This document shows positions 58,256 through 64,000 of a stretch of DNA of 64,000 nt, in pieces. The translations under genes were made by a program, and so were the position numbers. Source of the stretch: Mesostigma viride. Its lineage: Eukaryota; Streptophyta; Mesostigmatophyceae; Mesostigmatales; Mesostigmataceae. Under the pieces are notes generated by a model, which made no database searches, was not told the origin of the DNA, and saw only the letters and a list, made by a program, of their open reading frames with translations. The stretch is taken from contig RPFO01000165.1 of NCBI GenBank assembly GCA_009746045.1, forward strand, positions 4,229,973 to 4,293,972, in the 5' to 3' direction. The first letter of the stretch is position 1. The number at the start of each line of letters is the position of its first letter.

Positions 58256-61200
58256 TCCCCACGCATATATGTTATTAATTGATTATTCGCCCCGTACACT
58301 CCTGCTGTACGGGTACAATTGCAAATTTCCTGCCACGATCTTATAAAGCAAAGCCCTCGTGCGCCAAACATATATCTGGCATATTGCGCCAAATTTACAT
58401 TCGGCATACGGGAGACAATTATTCCTGGACGCATGGCGATCCACGTCGTGGAAGGACTAGTTGAGAGGAAAGACAAATTGCGCCAAATGTACACCCGGCA
58501 CGTTGTGCCAAATGTATATCCGGCCGGCATGTTGTGCCAAATGTACACCGGGCATATTGTGCCAAATGTACACCCGGCATGGTAGTGCCAAATGTATGCC
58601 CGGCATGTTGTGCCAAATGTACACCCGGCATATGCGCTGAATTTACATCCGGACGGGATGTTGAAAGGAGTACATGGATGTCCCTGGTATACCCAACTCG
58701 ACACGTACGTCTTCAGCATCAAATCGGCAAGAGCTGGTGACCACAGTTGGGCTATGGCTTGGGATGCCTTCGGACCAGGAGACCCCTAAAATTGCAAAAT
58801 AATAAAGCCGCAAGAGGTCCTGTGTTCGAATCCGGTATGGTACCACAGTATTTCACAGTCTGAGGCCATTCTTGGCCCACACAAAGCTGGTCAGCGTGCA
58901 AAGGAGGCAACGTTGACTGTCATCCCAGGCTTGGCACTGCCTTGTGAGGGTGTCGATGATCTGTATTATCCAATCATTACCCGCTCGTTAGCACGAAAGG
59001 GATTATGCACAGCACTGGCACTTCAAGGGCCAAATGCATGCATGGGAGTCAGTAAGCTAGAAAGCATGAAAATTAGCCAGCTGTCAAACAATCGAGAATG
59101 GCAAGGTTGCTGACCCGTGCCCATGTCGGTGCCGCTGAAGCTGCTGTTGCTGTTGGTAATGCTGTTGCTTCTCAGTACTGCTGTTGCTGCTGTTGGTGAG
59201 CACATCAATTCACTTACACACATATTATGCACATGCATGCGTACATGCACCTGTACACGCTAAAGTGCATATGCACTTGCGCATCGAGTGCGCTTGATGC
59301 TCATCACTAATTAATTAATTGTCACGTAGATTGCGTCAGGTGGGTAGCAATAAAGGAGCCTTCAACCCCTAGACACAATGAGAAGGAGGGAGGGCGCCCT
59401 AGCTTCTCTCACTGCCCTAAGTGCCAATCATCATGCACACATTAGCACACACGTGCGAGCGTTTCTAATGCGAATCTGCATCTAAGCTTGCGCGTGCATG
59501 TATGATGTATGCGTATGGGCATGTGAGCAAACTGACAGGCGGGCCCTTGGCAGGCCAGCGGGAAATGCCAAGCACCAAGCAAGCCAATCATGCAAGCAAG
59601 CTACTAAGCTATAATAAGCGAGATAGCAAAGCAGCAAGCAACACAGCACAAGACACGGAAGCGGTGAAAAAGATTAAGCAGCTGGAATGCAAAGAAAAAC
59701 TTCGCCAAACAAGAAATATGGCAAGCGGCTACAGTAGAAGCAAAACACATAAGTCAGTTTACTTGTTCTGGTGTGTTGTTTCCCCTGATCCCGCTGGGTT
59801 GATGTGTGATCAGAATCCGGAGAACGACCACCAATAATATTCAAGAATCCCAGCACAGATAACAGCAGATGTCACAAGTACGTCTGTACCGTCGTAATGG
59901 CCGAAGGGCTGCGACTCAGCTGGATAACAAGTCGCGTTGGCCTAAAGAAGAGCAATAAAAACTCCTGGCTTTCTAAGGTTAAGTGTAACGAAAAGGTCAG
60001 CCATCTTACACATGCATTTTTTCTCCAAATGCTACACGAATTCGGTCGCCTTATGAAGCCTTCGACTTGAACATTCATACATTATTTTAGAACATCACGT
60101 GACTAATACGTGGCGGTCAAGCGCGTTTACTGTTATGGAAAGTCTGACTGCGTTAACTGCGAACAAGCTGCGACTGCATATTGCTGCACCATGCGAGCAG
60201 CATGCGGTATTTTGCGAAGGCTATGCTACCTACCACAAATGGTATTCGGTTCACAAATCACACTACTCACTATCGACCTCAAGCATGTCATTATGCAGTG
60301 TTGTGTAGGTAGTTAGTGGTATACCTACATATTTGGGAGTCTGGGGAGTTGGTCAGTTCCCCCGCCGGTCATTTGTCTTCCCAGTTTCCCCAATCCCCAG
60401 TTTCACCACACAGCGTGGCACACACCCGTTAATTAATTGCAGGCTGTTTGGCCTGTTGCAACGTGCGCACTTCGCACGCGGCAAAATCAACAGTAAACCG
60501 CTGGCGTGGCACTGCTTACTGTACACACGTGTACAGCAACAACAAGTGTACACACGTGGACAGGAACGCAACAGGCCACTTGTCACTTGCCAGCAATGCA
60601 ACGCAATTTGTTTGGTACAGGGGTAACAACGAATTTGACGGATCGTTATTACCTGTATCATCGTTGTGGTGAGTGGTCTCCAGTCTCCACGCATCTATCT
60701 ACTCACCCACTGCCCAGTGAGGAATCATTGATGATAAAATTTGCGAGATCTGAAAACACCTGATTAACGTCTGTGTAACTTCTAACTCTTCAATGTACAA
60801 CGACAAAAAAAAACTGGGCAAAAAGACAATGATGCAGAATGCAGAAATTGTCAGGCAATGTGCAGAAATTGACAGAACTGTCCAAATCGGATGTTATGAA
60901 TTCCTTGCAATTCAGGACTTGCGTATAGTCCATGCATGGCCGCAATACCGGCGGCCGGCGGACACCACTGTCGAGCCGTTATTTCCATTTTGGACGTGAA
61001 TATTCTCCATCGTGACAGTGTTCCTCAAAGTCCCTTGGACGAGAATGTGAAGGCGCAGTGCCCAGTTGACCTAAATTGATGAGCGGCCATCATGTATCGT
61101 CGCCAGCGCCGAGCTTTGCGGTCTAATGTCAAGGTTTCCTCTTGCATCTGAAAGCCTTGGTATATACACAAAATGAATTTGGATTGAGCCTTGCTCACTG

Positions 61201-61400
61201 ATGCAGCAAGCAGCAAATCCGATCGAGGCGTCGGACAACATAGGTGTGGCCGGTCAGAGTCGCCATAGTTGATTGGGGCCACACTGCTTGATGGTTCTGT
61301 CGCAAAAGTTCTGATCGTCTGCCCGTCATCCTGTCTCTGAAGCGCCCGCTTGGGAAACCATGTATAGCTTAGCCTTGTCAAAGCCTTTCAGGTCCTCGGA
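58256..61400. other. Intergenic region without a supported gene
   Basis: It contains a 24-bp repeat array (58355-58660), a minus-oriented LINE-tail-like stretch near 59303-59335 (TTAATTAATT then GTCACGTAGATTGCGTCA), and a CTG-rich patch at about 59135-59200. Short open frames (for example 60793-60999) have no support beyond length. Confidence 0.5.
58355..58660. repeat. ~24-27 bp tandem repeat with GTGCCAAATGTACACCCGGC
   Basis: Nine or more variable copies. Variants have TATATCCGG, TATGCCCGG or GGCATATTG endings. Confidence 0.85.
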
Positions 61401-61408
61401 GACTGCAG

Positions 61409-64000
61409 CGAGGGCTTGGAGACAGCTTTGTCTACGCCTTGGCCCACTGGCTCGAAGCTATGGGAGCGTCTGCAGCTGATGGCGGCCTGTTGACCGGCGG
61501 TCCTGTGCCTCCTCCTGGCAGTGTCGAGAATATATGCGCTATGACTACCGTGTCGACGTCGGCGCCTGCCCCCCGCGAGGACGAACACATCTGCATTTCT
61601 TTGTCTGGTCCCGAGGACGTTAGTTCGATTCAGATGGCCGGCGGGAGCCCGGAGCAGACCCAGGTCTGTGTGCATCAATGCTGTCGAAGGCAATGGCGAC
61701 CACCTTGCTATGTGCTCGTTTTTCTCGAATTTTGAGCAATAGTCAGGCGTCCTTTGTCCAATTCTTTGGGGTGTTTTGCAACCAAGTAAGCAGACCAAGC
61801 TAAGTGGTGCGTTGCCTGCATCGCGTGTTGTAACTGCCAATCTAATAAGCAGCATTGAAATAATATCATTTTCAAATCTATACTGGGCTGCAAGGTGTTT
61901 TCTCCTTTGTACATCCCTGATGCAGGACACCCCTCTGTCATCGGTGTTTGTCATTGAGGATCGAAATACCGGCATTCGTTTTGGTTCCTCGTCCTGCCCT
62001 GATGACAGTCGCAGGAGAAACCTGCGGTGTGGTCAGCGCTGGGAGAATGCAAGCCAATCGGCTGCCAGCATCATGTTCAGGTACTGGACAGCTTGAAGCA
62101 TACATTCGCCGAGCTTAGCACCAAGCTGGATGGCTACATCCCGCACGATGGCAAGGAGCCCCAGCTCCCGAAATCAGAGGAAGAAGATGCGGACTCATCG
62201 GCCGGGAAGTCTTTGCACGCTTTTATGGACGTCAGCGATCTCAGGGGAAAGTCGCAGGGGGAGCAGGGACCCTTGTGCCAGGTGGCGGAACCTCCGGCTG
62301 CCTCGGAGGCAACATCAGAGACGCGGCGTAGCAGTGCACCAGCACGCCAGACCTCCGAGGCGTCTTGGTTCGCAGCAATGGCCAGGGAACTGCGGCGCTC
62401 CCAGGCCAGGGCGGTCACCACCCAGCAGGACTTGACTGAGAAAGAGATGCAGCTGGCGGAGCAGCGAGCCAGGGCGGCTAGGCTGGAGCGCCAGCTGCAG
62501 GAGGTGCAGGGCGTGCTGACGAAGCAGCTGAAGAGGAAGACAGAGGTATTGCATAGTGTTTGTTTGTTGCACCAGTAATTGTGGTTTCTTGGGTTATGTT
62601 GGGCACACAAGGGTCTGTTCGGGCAAGCTCTTAATCGTTGCCCGGCAAAGTTTTTTTGCTGGGCAGTGTGATTAAATGCGGATGGGAGCATTAATAATGT
62701 ATTCCGCTAGCTTTCCCAAACCTGGGGAATCTTCTCAGTTCTGTTGGCTTACCCGGCCTATTGACTTAAGCCTCGACAGTGTTTTATTACCACAGCGATA
62801 GCGGCACTGTTCACCACAGTGCTAATTGCAGCGGTACTTGCAGCTGCCAGTAGCTAAAGAAATGGAAATGGCGTTTTGATTGTTTGCCTTGACCGCTACG
62901 CTGACCAGACTGTTATGCAATGGTGGGGCGCGATTGATTGAACAATCCGCCCACTTGTGGTTAGGGAATGGGGCCTGGCCCTGGGTGGGGCCCTTCTTGG
63001 TGTGCAAGCAGCCAGCACTCGGACCACTTTGCTCTTGTGGCTGCTCACGGATCCATCACATTAATTAATATCTCCATCACACGTCCTTTTGCATACTCTG
63101 GGACGGGTCTGCCGGTAACCAGTCCCAGATTATGTTCCCCTTGTTGATTGCTAGCATCTGTCATCGACAACGGATAGACAGATGGGTTAGATCGATAATA
63201 GAACAACTACAACAATCATAATGGACGATCTATCATTCCAATAATATCAACGTTCCATCAATCTACGATATAATAATAGTAGATATAATGATTTCACTAG
63301 CCAGTGGCTGTCCCTACCACTCACTAGTCTTCTTACCTACTATGGGAGGCGGGCAATACGGGGTTGGGCATGCTGGCTTTGTACCCTTAGCATGCACCGG
63401 GCACCTCTTTTCGCCGTTGGCTCAGCGCTCTCCACCTCTCGGCCACAGTATGTCTACTGCTGGGGGCCCTTAGCACCGGGCACTTATATTCGCTAGCTGT
63501 TGGCTCAGCATTCTCTACCTGTCTGTCACGGTATATCTACTGCGGGGATAAAAACTTTTGTGTAATTATTTTTCTAATGAGATTAGCATAGTACTCCGTG
63601 GCATGCCCATGCGCATGACATGCAAGTACTTACTGTGGGGGGCTGGGGATTATTGGTATGCAATGTTTATAAATGTCTTGCTTATAATGTTACTATATTT
63701 GCTTATGATATTCTTTTGCTTGTTATTATATACTTACATCCGTCATCTTGCTCAATACAACCTTGTGCAGTTGTGCTTACTATTGTACTTATACATCCGT
63801 CATCTTGCTTATTATAATCTTGTGCTTATCATTATACTTACATGCGTCATCTTGATTATTACAACCTTGTGCTTATTATCATCCGTCTTTGTTTGTTTGC
63901 TCTTGGTCCGTTGTTTGACTCGCACGCCAGATGTCCGAGACACTCTCTGAGACCGCGCAGAAGCTCGTATGCTCCCAGGCCAGGGCGGCGGCGGCCGAGG
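61409..64000 (+). CDS. Unrecognised coiled-coil protein, partial at the right edge
   Basis: Proposed exons are 61409-61663, 62015-62545 and 63931 to beyond 64000, all in phase 0 with GT-AG borders (CAG|GTCTGT, CGCAG|GAG, GAG|GTATTG, GCCAG|ATG). The first reads DSFVYALAHWLEAMGASAAD and ends GGSPEQTQ. The second starts EKPAVWSALGE and has DSLKHTFAELSTKLDGY. It then has an acidic stretch and ends in a heptad-like helix from SWFAAMARELRRSQARAV to LTKQLKRKTE. The third begins MSETLSETAQKLVCSQARAA. SQARA occurs in both, so the coiled coil may be built from repeats. I do not recognise the family. The start of the gene is not identified; upstream exons may exist. Confidence 0.55.
62546..63930 (+). 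other. Intron of the coiled-coil gene
   Basis: It holds an ~80-bp tandem pair at about 63385-63545 (GCACCGGGCAC then TCGGCCACAGTATGTCTAC), the ~45-bp repeats below, and the 12-nt TTAATTAATATC at 63061-63072 between two TCCATCACA. Nothing coding is seen. Confidence 0.5.
63700..63890. repeat. ~45-bp tandem repeat, about four copies
   Basis: The unit contains TTACATCCGTCATCTTGCT and CAACCTTGTGCTTATTATTA with variation. Confidence 0.8.

Noticed and set aside
58790-58855. tRNA-like TGTTCGAATCC followed by GGTACCA
   Set aside because: The T-stem does not pair and no matching acceptor or anticodon arm is found upstream. At most a decayed tRNA-derived SINE.
61388-61975. 195-codon minus-strand frame opposite the coiled-coil gene
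   Set aside because: It spans an exon and an intron of the plus-strand model and shows no recognisable domain. The plus-strand exons have consistent phases and splice sites.

Overview
The window is nuclear DNA of a repeat-rich eukaryote. Every host gene is split by GT-AG introns, and exon phases close exactly across each predicted junction. A hybrid histidine kinase argues against an animal. A GT29 glycosyltransferase, an NPC1 homologue and a LINE whose C-terminus looks like a plant-type zf-RVT segment all fit a green-lineage alga with a large genome. That placement is inference, and I cannot name the species.

Layout. (1) 1-7033, plus strand: 3' part of a Niemann-Pick C1 gene, entering mid-gene. 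Its last exon carries on from the final membrane segment through a glycine-rich linker into a C3HC4 RING finger. (2) 7034-9307: convergent intergenic region with two small repeats. (3) 9308-18616, minus strand: a complete nine-exon soluble hybrid histidine kinase (751 aa; PAS, HisKA, HATPase, receiver). (4) 18.7-23.9 kb: DNA-transposon debris. It holds a 1.4 kb foldback element with an empty-site copy beside it, a pogo-like non-autonomous element with TA duplications, and GC-rich repeat blocks. (5) 23.9-44.4 kb: one LINE split by two LTR retrotransposons, each flanked by perfect 5-bp target duplications. (6) 45366-54448, plus strand: a six-exon type II membrane protein (518 aa) with an EGF-like module and a GT29 sialyltransferase-like domain. 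One of its introns holds 3 kb of simple-sequence DNA. (7) 54.9-58.3 kb: several broken copies of a second LINE family in both orientations. (8) 58.3-61.4 kb: repeats, no supported gene. (9) 61.4-64 kb, plus strand: part of an unrecognised coiled-coil gene that runs off the window.

Two patterns stand out. First, in 12 of the 17 introns of the three recognisable genes, short stretches spanning an exon/intron junction (some exon plus the adjoining intron) recur inside the same intron, from a perfect 11-copy array to decayed echoes. Second, very short insertions (27-142 nt) carrying the 3' tail of the second LINE family, ending in TTAA repeats, are each flanked by 9-12 bp duplications. The host genes do not look like a functional cluster: sterol transport, signalling and glycosylation are unrelated, and orientations are mixed.
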